From positions 310,001-374,000 of the forward strand of contig NZ_AZEI01000076.1 of NCBI RefSeq assembly GCF_001436255.1: a stretch of 64,000 bases of DNA, written 5' to 3'. A program made the translations under genes and the position numbers. The stretch is from Lentilactobacillus rapi DSM 19907 = JCM 15042 (GTDB lineage: Bacteria > Bacillota > Bacilli > Lactobacillales > Lactobacillaceae). The notes below the pieces were generated by a model that had not been told where the DNA came from, did no database searches, and saw only the letters and a list, made by a program, of their open reading frames with translations. Of this stretch, positions 9,000 to 16,868 are shown in pieces (positions within the stretch are counted from its first letter, which is position 1; every line of letters begins with the position of its first letter).

Positions 9000-9390
9000 A
9001 ACATGTTTGGTCGTTCGAAAAAGTAACGACTGTTTTAAGACACCCCCGATCACGTGACCACTTCACATCCTTAACAGCTGTTAATGCACGGATATGGCCC
9101 ATTTTGACACCGGTTATTCTAATCATGTCGTCGTAAAGTTGCATCTGATATTTTTTCTTGGTGACTGGGCTATACATTCTGACATCTTTTGACCGCACGT
9201 TTTGCAATTCAAACTTAAACCGCTCAGATTCAAGGATTTGGACATATGAATAGAAATCAACCTGATGCCGGTTGCGGGTTTGGCCAACATATTTAATCAT
9301 AACCACAACTGTCCAAACCGCGCAGATGCAGATCATTAAGCTCACTAAGCTTTCAATTAATAAATAGCCCTTCCGTTTCTTCCCCTTAAT
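8971..9390 (-). CDS. comGF: Competence pilus minor pilin ComGF with apparent ATT start
   Basis: About 139 aa. The frame contains a complete prepilin leader (KGKKRKG, then YLLIESLVSLMI with Glu at +5) followed by a ComGF-like beta domain (FELQNVRSKDVRMYS, QLYDDMIRI). No ATG, GTG or TTG occurs in frame between the stop at 9421-9423 and a GTG at 9343-9345, and that GTG lies inside the pilin helix after the cleavage site. The ATT at 9388-9390 shares one base with the comGE stop TAA and follows GAGAGGA by nine bases, so it is taken as the likely start; ATC at 9391-9393 is the alternative. It acts as a minor subunit of the DNA-uptake pilus. Confidence 0.72.
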   Translation of the reverse strand: MKGKKRKGYLLIESLVSLMICICAVWTVVVMIKYVGQTRNRHQVDFYSYVQILESERFKFELQNVRSKDVRMYSPVTKKKYQMQLYDDMIRITGVKMGHIRALTAVKDVKWSRDRGCLKTVVTFSNDQTCYAYSKISKK

Positions 9391-9577
9391 GATGAATTGT
9401 CCTCTCGTAATTTTTCCGTTCTACCACCATGACTCGCTGAGAATGATCAATATTTCGATTCATTTGCGTTGTGACGTGAATATAAAACAGGCTGAAAACC
9501 GAAATAATTGTTAACCCAATCAGTGAATCGATGGCAGTAAAGCCATTTCTAGTATATTGTTTTAAGACGATAACCAC
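9386..9577 (-). CDS. comGE: Competence pilus minor pilin ComGE (probable)
   Basis: 63 aa. The basic leader (KQYTRNG) is followed by FTAIDSLIGLTIISVFSLFY, a prepilin helix in which the conserved Glu at +5 is replaced by Asp. The remaining domain is very short. The gene overlaps comGD by 29 bases upstream and its TAA overlaps the probable comGF start. Position between comGD and comGF and the leader support ComGE; the body of the protein is too short and divergent to recognise alone. Confidence 0.7.
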   Translation of the reverse strand: MVIVLKQYTRNGFTAIDSLIGLTIISVFSLFYIHVTTQMNRNIDHSQRVMVVERKNYERTIHH

Positions 9578-9995
9578 TCCATCCTAATTGAATTCGCTGT
9601 TGATATTTTTCCTGGCCATCCGTGGTGTACCAATGAATCGTTCGAGGGCTTTCAAAACCGTCATCCGCCACAGAAAATTGAACATGCTGCTTGAGTTCTA
9701 ATGTACCAGGATAATCGATAGTTTTGCGTTTGATTCGCCGATCACCTGGAATAAAGACCATCCGATCACGATTGAAGTCAATTCGATAACCGGTATGATA
9801 AATTTGAGATTTAATGTTCATTTCATTCCAAGAATCTTCAACCGCTTCCCAGAAAATATTCTCCGCCGGATTGCCAACTTTAATCACTTTTGTCAATGCT
9901 AAATCTAGGAGCAAAACAGCCACGATGATACCCATATAAACAATCAACTCAATCATCGTAAACGCCGATTTATTTCGTGACTTCATTGTTTGCAA
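9549..9995 (-). CDS. comGD: Competence pilus minor pilin ComGD
   Basis: 148 aa. The prepilin leader MKSRNKSA is followed by FTMIELIVYMGIIVAVLLL, with Glu at +5; cleavage would follow Ala instead of the commoner Gly. The C-terminal part contains a GDRRIKRKTIDYPG loop and beta strands typical of ComGD. It would be processed by the prepilin peptidase (ComC, not in this window) and placed in the pseudopilus that carries DNA through the wall. It overlaps comGC by 26 bases and comGE by 29 bases. ATG at 9993-9995 or 9984-9986 are both possible starts. Confidence 0.82.
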   Translation of the reverse strand: MQTMKSRNKSAFTMIELIVYMGIIVAVLLLDLALTKVIKVGNPAENIFWEAVEDSWNEMNIKSQIYHTGYRIDFNRDRMVFIPGDRRIKRKTIDYPGTLELKQHVQFSVADDGFESPRTIHWYTTDGQEKYQQRIQLGWSGYRLKTIY

Positions 9996-10284
9996 TCTTC
10001 AGCCCTTCATCTTTAGCCTCTTTCACCTGTTTCTTGGTAAGATAGCCATCGCGACTTAATTCGGTAAAACCAACCGATTTAACAGTCGGATGCTGGCTGG
10101 TATAGGCATCTATCTGAGCCTGGACCACGGAACTCATGGCAGAGGTGTGCACAGATTGCGCATGTTTTCTCTGGTTGGTTAGGTTGGGAATAATAATCAA
10201 AATCAAGAGGGAAATAATGAACAACACGATCGTCATTTCAATTAGCGTAAAACCTGCTTTGGATTTCTTCAAAGTTTTTTTCAT
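9970..10284 (-). CDS. comGC: Major competence pseudopilin ComGC
   Basis: 104 aa. It has a textbook type IV pilin start: basic leader ending in KAG, then FTLIEMTIVLFIISLLILIIIPNL with Glu at +5 and the Pro at about +22. The soluble domain includes HAQSVHTSAMSSVVQAQIDAYTSQHP and the DGYLTKKQ segment that is conserved in ComGC. This is the main subunit of the competence pilus. It begins one base after the comGB stop, in the operon order comGA-GB-GC-GD-GE-GF-GG. Confidence 0.93.
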   Translation of the reverse strand: MKKTLKKSKAGFTLIEMTIVLFIISLLILIIIPNLTNQRKHAQSVHTSAMSSVVQAQIDAYTSQHPTVKSVGFTELSRDGYLTKKQVKEAKDEGLKIANNEVTK

Positions 10285-10285
10285 G

Positions 10286-11347
10286 TTAATACATTCCTTT
10301 CACTGAACTGTAAATTGGAACTAGCAGTTGGAAGTAAGTCGATACAATTGTGATGCCAATGATCATAAACATTGCGGGTTGAATGAAGCCAATCATTTTG
10401 TTGGTCGTCATAATCATTTCGTCAAACATTAATTTTGAGTACGCGGTCATTGAATTTGCCATTTCGGGGATCGTATTCCCGGAACTCATAAATTTCAGGA
10501 TCTCTTTGGGGATGAATTGATGCTGATTGACAAGTTGCTGGATTGATTGGCCACCAACAATCGCTTCATTCAATTGCTGACCAAGTTCATACAATAACGA
10601 ATGCGGATCAAACTCATTTAATGTGTGGTAAATTTCCTGCACACTTAGCCCGTTCTTAAGTAAGGTTGCCAAATTGCTGGCCAAATAATAAGCAATGTAT
10701 CGGCGACAAAGCGGCCCGACAAGTGGCAACTTGACTAGTATCTGAGCCCGCTTGATGGCATTTTGTCGCCGCAAATGCAGCCAGAAAAGAATACCGCCCG
10801 CAACTACAATGATGCCGATGCATTTAATGATCATCGTTGTCGGGTTCTTGGTTTGACCGGCGTTAATACTTGGCATGAGTTGTTCAATTTGTGGGAAAAC
10901 ATACACGTGAATCATTGTGATCAGAATCAGCAAAATTAAGCATAAAAACAGCGGGTAAACCAGGATCGCGTGAATTTTTTTAAATTGCTTGAGCTTCAGC
11001 CGATCAAAGGTGGCCAGCTCGGCCAATACTTCACGTAATTGCCCATGTCTTTCAGCTATCAGCAATTGGTGATATGACTGGGCGTCAACCATCGACTTAA
11101 TACTTTCTGAAAATGAATAACCATCTGTCAATTTTTGCTGGATTTCGATAACGCCGCTCGTCAATTGCTTATCAGTGTCAGCGATGAATCCCAACGCTTC
11201 TGTAAGTGAAAAGCCAATGTTTAACAAGTTGGCCAACGAATCAAAGAAATTCGCCTGAATGGTTGTATTCCATCGATTACCCCTGCCAATATTTTTGAAC
11301 AGTTTGCTCGGATACCAACCCCGACTTTTCTGCTTGTTTGAGCTCAT
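10286..11347 (-). CDS. comGB: Competence pilus platform protein ComGB
   Basis: 353 aa. A type II secretion F (GspF/PilC) family inner-membrane protein with two cytoplasmic helical bundles (FFDSLANLLNIGFSLTEALGFI near 40 and ASNLATLLKNGLSVQEIYHTL near 225) and three membrane segments near 125, 170 and the C terminus. It anchors the ComGA ATPase and drives pilus assembly. The start at 11347 was chosen over an upstream ATG at 11368, since the family N terminus is short and both lie inside the end of comGA. The overlap with comGA is 71 bases. Confidence 0.9.
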   Translation of the reverse strand: MSSNKQKSRGWYPSKLFKNIGRGNRWNTTIQANFFDSLANLLNIGFSLTEALGFIADTDKQLTSGVIEIQQKLTDGYSFSESIKSMVDAQSYHQLLIAERHGQLREVLAELATFDRLKLKQFKKIHAILVYPLFLCLILLILITMIHVYVFPQIEQLMPSINAGQTKNPTTMIIKCIGIIVVAGGILFWLHLRRQNAIKRAQILVKLPLVGPLCRRYIAYYLASNLATLLKNGLSVQEIYHTLNEFDPHSLLYELGQQLNEAIVGGQSIQQLVNQHQFIPKEILKFMSSGNTIPEMANSMTAYSKLMFDEMIMTTNKMIGFIQPAMFMIIGITIVSTYFQLLVPIYSSVKGMY

Positions 11348-12248
11348 TCTGCCAGTCACTCCAATCATAGTTTGTCATCGACGTTAATTTGTCGAAATCA
11401 TGGGCCACTAATAGAGCGCGTTGGTCCCCGCCAATTGTCGGCAACAGCCGCTGATAGGCAACTGCAGTCAATGCTTGAGAAATGAACTCATCATCAATTC
11501 CAAGCTGACTCAACCGTTGAATCACCCCAACTGGATCCTGAGCATGAACGGTTGTATATACCAAATGACCGCTCAGGGCGGCTTTAACCGCAGCTGCCGC
11601 TGTTTCCTGATCCCGAATTTCACCGATAATAAAAATATCTGGTCGATGCCGAAGACCGACCTTAATTAGATCGGCATAGTCCATCCCCGCGTCATGATTG
11701 ACTTGCAACTGGAGAAAACGGGATTCCTTGATTTCAATTGGATCTTCAATCGTCATGACAAATTCATCTGAAACCAAGTCTTTCACAAGATTATAGATGG
11801 TCGTTGTCTTGCCAGACCCGGTTGGCCCTGAAAACACGACTAATCCCCGACGCTGACTTAACTCAGCAATTGTCCGAATCTGATGATCATTGACGAAAGT
11901 CCCTTTCACATCTGCTAAAGAGTAAATAATTCGAATCACCATTGACTCATCGTCATTGAAGTTGCCGACCGACGATAATCGGAGTGCGTATTTTGCATCG
12001 CCACTATGCCATTCCATTGCGCCCAATTGTGGCCGCCGCTGCTCGCTCAAAGCCATGTCTGCTAAATACTTGCAATAATTCATCATTCTCCGGGCCTTTA
12101 AGTACCTAACTTGATCCCACAAAGTCACCTCCTGTTGACTTCTAATTTTGACCTGATATTCACCGTTCATTGGCAGAAAATAGATATCACTTGCCTGTCT
12201 GGATACCGCATCAGATAAAAGTGCATCAATTTGTTGGCTAATTTCCAT
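11277..12248 (-). CDS. comGA: Competence pilus assembly ATPase ComGA
   Basis: 323 aa. A type II/IV secretion ATPase with Walker A GPTGSGKTTT (about residue 140), an Asp box (DEFVMTIEDPIEI), Walker B (DIFIIGEIRDQETA) and a His box (GHLVYTTVHAQDP). The tetracysteine zinc motif of longer GspE/PilB proteins is absent, as normal for ComGA. It powers assembly of the DNA-uptake pilus. It is the first gene of the operon, with a ribosome binding site AAGGGGTGA. The 55-base gap upstream has no recognisable competence-sigma box. Confidence 0.95.
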   Translation of the reverse strand: MEISQQIDALLSDAVSRQASDIYFLPMNGEYQVKIRSQQEVTLWDQVRYLKARRMMNYCKYLADMALSEQRRPQLGAMEWHSGDAKYALRLSSVGNFNDDESMVIRIIYSLADVKGTFVNDHQIRTIAELSQRRGLVVFSGPTGSGKTTTIYNLVKDLVSDEFVMTIEDPIEIKESRFLQLQVNHDAGMDYADLIKVGLRHRPDIFIIGEIRDQETAAAAVKAALSGHLVYTTVHAQDPVGVIQRLSQLGIDDEFISQALTAVAYQRLLPTIGGDQRALLVAHDFDKLTSMTNYDWSDWQNELKQAEKSGLVSEQTVQKYWQG

Positions 12249-12303
12249 TTATTTCACCCCTTATTAGTTAAATACGGAGACTAAATGAAATTTATTTAGA
12301 AAA

Positions 12304-12332
12304 TAAAAAAAGATGGCCAAAAATGGTCATCC
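12304..12332 (-). terminator. Terminator of yebC
   Basis: Minus-strand hairpin with arms TGACCA and TGGCCA extended by GA/TC, loop of four to five bases, followed by TTTTTTT. It separates yebC from comGA. Confidence 0.8.
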
Positions 12333-12353
12333 TTGATTGGTTAAACTATTAAA

Positions 12354-13088
12354 TTAGTTGCCCTCAGGTAATGTAGCGGCTTCATAGACATCCTGCACAT
12401 CATCATTATCTTCAAGCTCATCGATCAAACCAGTGTATTGAGAAATCTTATCTTCCGGAACTTCGGTTGTGTTCTCTGGGAACATCCGGACTTCGGCCGT
12501 ATCCAAATCATAGCCCTTCTTTTGAAGCGCATCTCGTACTTCGGGCATGGATTTGGGATCAGTGAAGATTTGATATTCTTCATCAGTAGAATTCATATCA
12601 TCAGCACCGGCATCCAATGCGTCCATCAACATTGTATCTTCATCAGCATCAAGACCATCTCTAAGGATTACAATGTAACCCTTTCGATCAAACATGTATG
12701 AAACTGATCCGTTAGCACCAAGTGAGCCACCGTGATGAGTAAATGCGGAACGGACAGCAGCTGCCGTTCGGTTTTTATTATCAGTTAAAGCGGAAACCAT
12801 GATTGCAGTTCCACCTGGGCCATAACCCTCGTAAGTAATTTCTTCAAATTTGGCTCCACCAACACCGGAAGCCTTATCAATTGCTCGTTGAACGTTGTCT
12901 TTAGGCATGTTAGCAGCACGAGCTTTTTCCATTACCAAACGCAGTTGAGGATTATTTTCGGGATCAGGATCACCTGCTTTAGCGGCTTGATACAAGTCAC
13001 GTGATATTTTTTGGAAAATCTTTCCACGTTTAGCATCCTGGGCGTTTTTACGGCCCTGAATGTTATGCCATTTTGAATGTCCTGACAT
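12354..13088 (-). CDS. yebC: YebC/PmpR family regulator (TACO1 type)
   Basis: 244 aa, full length. The N terminus [25 protein letters not shown] and the segments [19 protein letters not shown] and [15 protein letters not shown] are diagnostic. The family has been described both as DNA-binding transcriptional regulators (PmpR) and as translation factors that relieve ribosome pausing at proline stretches (TACO1/YebC); sequence does not settle which applies. The C terminus is acidic. It has its own promoter (13138-13166) and terminator. Confidence 0.93.
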   Translation of the reverse strand: MSGHSKWHNIQGRKNAQDAKRGKIFQKISRDLYQAAKAGDPDPENNPQLRLVMEKARAANMPKDNVQRAIDKASGVGGAKFEEITYEGYGPGGTAIMVSALTDNKNRTAAAVRSAFTHHGGSLGANGSVSYMFDRKGYIVILRDGLDADEDTMLMDALDAGADDMNSTDEEYQIFTDPKSMPEVRDALQKKGYDLDTAEVRMFPENTTEVPEDKISQYTGLIDELEDNDDVQDVYEAATLPEGN

Positions 13089-13137
13089 AATAACTCCTCT
13101 TTTCTAAATAGTTTACTAGTTTCAAACATACGACAAC

Positions 13138-13166
13138 ATCTTACCAGATACGTCCCAGCGTTTCAA
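13138..13166 (-). promoter_or_regulatory. Promoter of yebC
   Basis: On the minus strand TTGAAA, a 17-base spacer and TAAGAT form a good sigma-A promoter about 50 bases before the yebC start codon. Confidence 0.6.
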
Positions 13167-13247
13167 GATTTTTCAATCGATCCACAAGCGGACGTTTTCT
13201 GTAAAATGAAACCATCTTCAATCAAACTGAGCGTACCGGAAGCGAGA

Positions 13248-14249
13248 TTACTTTGTTGATTCACGCTTCATCAAACCATAAGGAAGCAAGACATTCTTCT
13301 CGTCAACTGGCTCGTTGTTCATTAACTTGGTTAACAAACGCATTGAAACCGCACCAATATCGTAAAGTGGCTGAGTAATTGACGACATTTTTGGTCGAAC
13401 CATCTCAGTTAATTTTGTATCGTTACTGGTAATGATTTCGAATTGTTCAGGAACTTTAACGTCGGCATCTGACATGCCATTCATGATACCGGCAGCCAAT
13501 TCATCATCAGTAACCATTGCTGCAGTGGCATTCACGGCCATTAATGCCGGTTGAAGCAAGGTGCCTGTCTTGTATGTATCATCAGTTTCAAACACCAGCT
13601 TATCATCATAAGCAATCCCGGCACTCTTTAAGGCCTGCTTGTATCCCTTCAAACGATACTTTCCATTAATTGCTTGATCAAGTGGCCCACAAACAAAGGC
13701 AACCCGCTTGTTCCCACGGTCGATTAAGTTCTTGACTTCTTCTTGAACGGCGGCAACGTAGTCAATGTTAACACTTGGGTTGTCTCCCTCATCATCAACA
13801 GATCCTGCCAAGACAATTGGTGTCTTAGTTCGTTTGAACTCTTCACGGAGCTTTTCAGTAATTTCGTTACCCATAAAGACAATGCCATCAACTTGCTTTG
13901 ACAGTAAGGTATTGAGCACCTTGATTTCTTTTTCGCTGTTAGAATCCGAATTGGTCAAAATAATATTGTATTTATACATCGTTGCAACATCATCAATTCC
14001 ACGTGCGAGTGAAGCAAAGTACATATTTGTCACATCTGGAACAATCACCCCAACCGTCGTGGTCTTTTTGCTTGCTAAGCCTCGTGCAACCGCATTTGGT
14101 CGATAGTCCAGCTTTTCGATCACGTCCAACACCTTTTTACGGGTGGCAGGCTTCACATTAGCGTTTCCATTCACTACTCTCGAGACAGTTGCCATTGATA
14201 CGCTAGCTTCTCGGGCAACATCATAAATTGTAATCGTTTGTTTATCCAT
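13248..14249 (-). CDS. ccpA: Catabolite control protein A
   Basis: 333 aa, LacI/GalR family. The N-terminal helix-turn-helix reads TITIYDVAREASVSMATVSRVVNGN, with a hinge helix RPNAVARGLASKKTTTVGVIVPD, then a periplasmic-binding-like core. With HPr-Ser46-P it binds cre sites and controls carbon metabolism. Identification as CcpA is strengthened by the divergent pepQ neighbour, the classic lactobacillus arrangement, and by a perfect cre palindrome at its own promoter. The start at MDKQTITIYDV (14249) has AAAGGG upstream; an in-frame extension to 14288 is not needed. Confidence 0.94.
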   Translation of the reverse strand: MDKQTITIYDVAREASVSMATVSRVVNGNANVKPATRKKVLDVIEKLDYRPNAVARGLASKKTTTVGVIVPDVTNMYFASLARGIDDVATMYKYNIILTNSDSNSEKEIKVLNTLLSKQVDGIVFMGNEITEKLREEFKRTKTPIVLAGSVDDEGDNPSVNIDYVAAVQEEVKNLIDRGNKRVAFVCGPLDQAINGKYRLKGYKQALKSAGIAYDDKLVFETDDTYKTGTLLQPALMAVNATAAMVTDDELAAGIMNGMSDADVKVPEQFEIITSNDTKLTEMVRPKMSSITQPLYDIGAVSMRLLTKLMNNEPVDEKNVLLPYGLMKRESTK

Positions 14250-14308
14250 AAAGATAGCCCTTTCTTCCATGTCACAATCTGTTTTCATCGATTTTCAAAA
14301 CACCATCT

Positions 14309-14337
14309 AATATAACAAATAAAAAGCCCGACGGCAA
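14309..14337 (-). promoter_or_regulatory. Promoter of ccpA
   Basis: On the minus strand TTGCCG, 17 bases and TATATT with an extended TG element (TGTTATATT). Transcription should begin near 14302. The cre palindrome lies directly upstream of the -35 box. Confidence 0.7.
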
Positions 14338-14339
14338 TT

Positions 14340-14353
14340 TGAAAACGTTTTCA
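14340..14353. promoter_or_regulatory. cre site (CcpA operator)
   Basis: TGAAAACGTTTTCA is a perfect palindrome matching the cre consensus TGWAANCGNTNWCA. It is centred near -44 of the ccpA promoter and about 75 bases upstream of the TATGAT box (14416-14421) of pepQ, so CcpA probably regulates its own gene and perhaps pepQ. Confidence 0.8.
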
Positions 14354-14455
14354 ATTAAATCATAAACTAACATTTGTGAAAATTCAAGTGTAAGCGGAAT
14401 TTTCTGCAGAATAGTTATGATATACTACTGGTAAAATATGAAGGAGTGGAACCCG

Positions 14456-15556
14456 ATGAATAAAATAGAAAAAGTCCAACGTTGGCTTGCTGACAATAAT
14501 GAAGATGTTGCCTTAATCAGCGATCCCAAAACAATCCAGTATCTGACTACTTTTTACAGTGATCCAGCTGAGCGGGTATTAATGTTGGTAGTCTTTAAGA
14601 ATGATGATCCATTCTTATTTGGACCTGCATTGGAAACTGAAGCAATCAAAGATACCGGTTGGACAAGTCCGGTTTACGGCTACTTGGACCATGAAGACCC
14701 ATGGAAAATGATTGCCGATCAAATTTCAGCCCGGCATGCTGACACCGAAAAGTTTGCGATTGAAAAGGCTCAGCTTTCCGTAGAACGGCTCGAAAACCTT
14801 CAACAGTTATTTCCAAACGGTGACTTTTCAGCAAACCTCACCCCGTTCATCGAGCGAATGCGGTTGATCAAGTCCGCTGACGAAATTGAAAAGCTTAAGA
14901 TTGCCGGGAAATGGGATGATTTTGCCCTCCAAAAGGGATTTGAAGCTGTTCAGGCTGGCAAAACCGAAGACCAGGTTGCTGCCGTTCTCCAATACGCCTT
15001 GATGCAAAATGGTATCATGGAATTGAGTTTCCCTTCACTTGTTCAATCCGCTGCTCACGCGGCTGAACCTCATGGTGCTACCAGTGAAAAGAAGATTGAA
15101 AACAATAAATTAGTCCTATTTGATTTAGGAACAGTTTGGCAAGGATACATTAGTGACGCTTCTCGAACAATTGCGGTTGGCAAACCTGATGAAAAATCAA
15201 TGGAGATCTATAAAGTTTGTCTGGAGGCACAACTCACGGCCCAAGCTGCAGTGAAACCCGGAGTTACCGCCGCCCAACTGGATAAGATTGCCCGTGACGT
15301 GATCGCCAAAGCCGGTTATGGCGAATACTTTATTCACAGATTGGGTCATGGAATGGGAATGAGCGAACATGAATTTCCATCTATCATGGAAGGTAATGAT
15401 ATGGAACTTCAACCAGGGATGTGTTTCTCAATCGAGCCCGGAATTTACATTCCAAACGTTGCCGGGGTCAGAATTGAAGACTGTGTCCATGTAACTGAAA
15501 CAGGTTCTGAGCCATTTACTCACACCACGAAAGAATTAAGATACGTCGAAAAATAA
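14456..15556 (+). CDS. pepQ: Xaa-Pro dipeptidase (prolidase)
   Basis: 366 aa. M24 metallopeptidase: a creatinase-like N-terminal domain (1-130), then the pita-bread catalytic domain with the metal ligands visible in FDLGTVWQGYISDASRT (two Asp), HRLGHGMGMSEHEFP (His), SIEPGIYIP (Glu) and GVRIEDCV (Glu). It releases proline from Xaa-Pro dipeptides in the cytosol. The start at 14456 follows AAGGAG by eight bases; an upstream in-frame ATG at 14438 lacks a binding site. It diverges from ccpA and ends in a terminator. Confidence 0.94.
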   Translation: MNKIEKVQRWLADNNEDVALISDPKTIQYLTTFYSDPAERVLMLVVFKNDDPFLFGPALETEAIKDTGWTSPVYGYLDHEDPWKMIADQISARHADTEKFAIEKAQLSVERLENLQQLFPNGDFSANLTPFIERMRLIKSADEIEKLKIAGKWDDFALQKGFEAVQAGKTEDQVAAVLQYALMQNGIMELSFPSLVQSAAHAAEPHGATSEKKIENNKLVLFDLGTVWQGYISDASRTIAVGKPDEKSMEIYKVCLEAQLTAQAAVKPGVTAAQLDKIARDVIAKAGYGEYFIHRLGHGMGMSEHEFPSIMEGNDMELQPGMCFSIEPGIYIPNVAGVRIEDCVHVTETGSEPFTHTTKELRYVEK

Positions 15557-15569
15557 TTTTAAGCAGACT

Positions 15570-15609
15570 AAAAGCCCTCATCGATGAAAAATCGCTTGGA
15601 GGGCTTTTT
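15570..15609 (+). terminator. Terminator of pepQ
   Basis: AAAAGCCCTC pairs with GAGGGCTTTT across a 19-base loop that can form a small inner helix, followed by more T residues. It starts 14 bases after the pepQ stop. Confidence 0.85.
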
Positions 15610-15811
15610 TGAGTTGAAGTCGTTATGTTAGAAACGTAAAAAGTAGACACATTCGCTTTGCATTTCCTTGGCGGACCTTAAAATAAAAAGGATGACGCTC
15701 GACCACCTGGATAAGAGGAGTATGACACGATATCCTTTTACAAAGCCTTAGTACACTTCTGCTGAAAGCACCAACTTTAAATGGCACCCAGACAATGAAT
15801 ACAAGTTTGCT

Positions 15812-16288
15812 TTATTTTTCTGGAGCCCCATCACCATCCGGCTTTGCCGCGTCTGACGAAGCCGCATTATCTGTTGATGGTTCATCGCTTTCTTCATTCA
15901 AATCATCATCGGCACTTGGGATTCCTGAATTTTTAAAAGCTTCGGTCGCATCAACAACAATGTCATCTTGGCTCTTCTCAGCATTACCATCCTCAGTCTC
16001 TTGTTGATTATCAGTGAAAGTCTTAGCTTTCTCTGAGAACTTTGAAGAAGCGTCCTTGACGTTACCCTTTGCCTGGTCCATCTCGTCTTTTAAAACATCT
16101 TTAAAATCACTCATCGCGTCATTTGCGTAAAACGCATAATCAACTGCCCGATCTCGCAATTCGTCTGATTTTTCACGCAAATTTTTCTTCATACGATTCT
16201 TTTTATCTTCATCTAATTTTTGATAGGCTGCATATAATCCAGCACCTAACAATCCGGCGAAAATTCCGCTTGCAAGTTTTTTACCCAT
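15812..16288 (-). CDS. YtxH-domain envelope-associated protein
   Basis: 158 aa. A short N-terminal glycine-rich hydrophobic segment (ASGIFAGLLGAGLYAAY) typical of YtxH proteins is followed by a charged helical region (about 28-100) and a disordered acidic tail rich in Asp, Ser, Glu and Ala. Such proteins are membrane-tethered and often stress linked; function is unknown. It lies 17 bases downstream of the DUF948 gene, its usual partner in Firmicutes, and has an AAGGAGG ribosome binding site. Confidence 0.8.
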   Translation of the reverse strand: MGKKLASGIFAGLLGAGLYAAYQKLDEDKKNRMKKNLREKSDELRDRAVDYAFYANDAMSDFKDVLKDEMDQAKGNVKDASSKFSEKAKTFTDNQQETEDGNAEKSQDDIVVDATEAFKNSGIPSADDDLNEESDEPSTDNAASSDAAKPDGDGAPEK

Positions 16289-16305
16289 ATGAACAACCTC
16301 CTTAT

Positions 16306-16728
16306 TTATTCTGTTGGATGATTCTTAGAGTGGCGATGGTTACGATACATATTCCAAGCAGATTTGCCAAACTTGCCAGCAATTCCAGCCGTGACACCCT
16401 TTTTACCGGTTTCTTTAACTTTTCCAGTCAGATTCTGAGTGGCCTTGTTAAGACTTGAAACGCTCTCACCTAAATCTGCAGCTGCTTGAAAAACAGGGGT
16501 TACAATATTTAATTTGTCGTTTACGTCTTTGACCAGACTATTGGATGTGGCCATGATTTTATCCGTCTGTTTGGTAATCACATCGACGTTGCTGGTCATG
16601 GAACGGATCGACGAATTCACTTCAGACATGGTTTTGCTGACCTTCATTAAGAACAAACCGATAAATAGTACGAGTAATAAAAACGCAATTGCGGCGATCA
16701 ATCCCGCGATCTGTCCAACTGTCATCAA
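16306..16728 (-). CDS. DUF948-domain membrane protein
   Basis: 140 aa. One N-terminal membrane helix (VGQIAGLIAAIAFLLLVLFIGLFL) is followed by a long coiled-coil-like region (MSEVNSSIRSMTSNVDVITKQTDKI) and a basic glycine-containing tail. This is the DUF948 pattern, resembling a truncated chemoreceptor-type helix. It is co-transcribed with the YtxH-domain gene. The role is unknown, possibly general stress as for the Bacillus homologues. The ribosome binding site AAGGAGG is strong. Confidence 0.8.
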   Translation of the reverse strand: MMTVGQIAGLIAAIAFLLLVLFIGLFLMKVSKTMSEVNSSIRSMTSNVDVITKQTDKIMATSNSLVKDVNDKLNIVTPVFQAAADLGESVSSLNKATQNLTGKVKETGKKGVTAGIAGKFGKSAWNMYRNHRHSKNHPTE

Positions 16729-16868
16729 GATTCCTCCTTGTGCAACAATTTACTTAAGAATAGCATTACCATCAGGGTTTGACAATGAAATTGTTTTTCA
16801 TGACACCTGTTTCAATTAACGGATTGATTTGCTAATATGTACTTATATCAAAGAATTGAGGAACCAAA

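Noticed and set aside
12249-12303. Competence-sigma (ComX or SigH) box upstream of comGA
   Set aside because: Only a TCCGTATTT stretch is present; it does not match TACGAATA-type or SigH-type boxes closely enough to call.
14389-14402. Second cre-like site TGTAAGCGGAATTT near the pepQ -10
   Set aside because: The left half fits, but the closing CA is missing, so it falls below the consensus.
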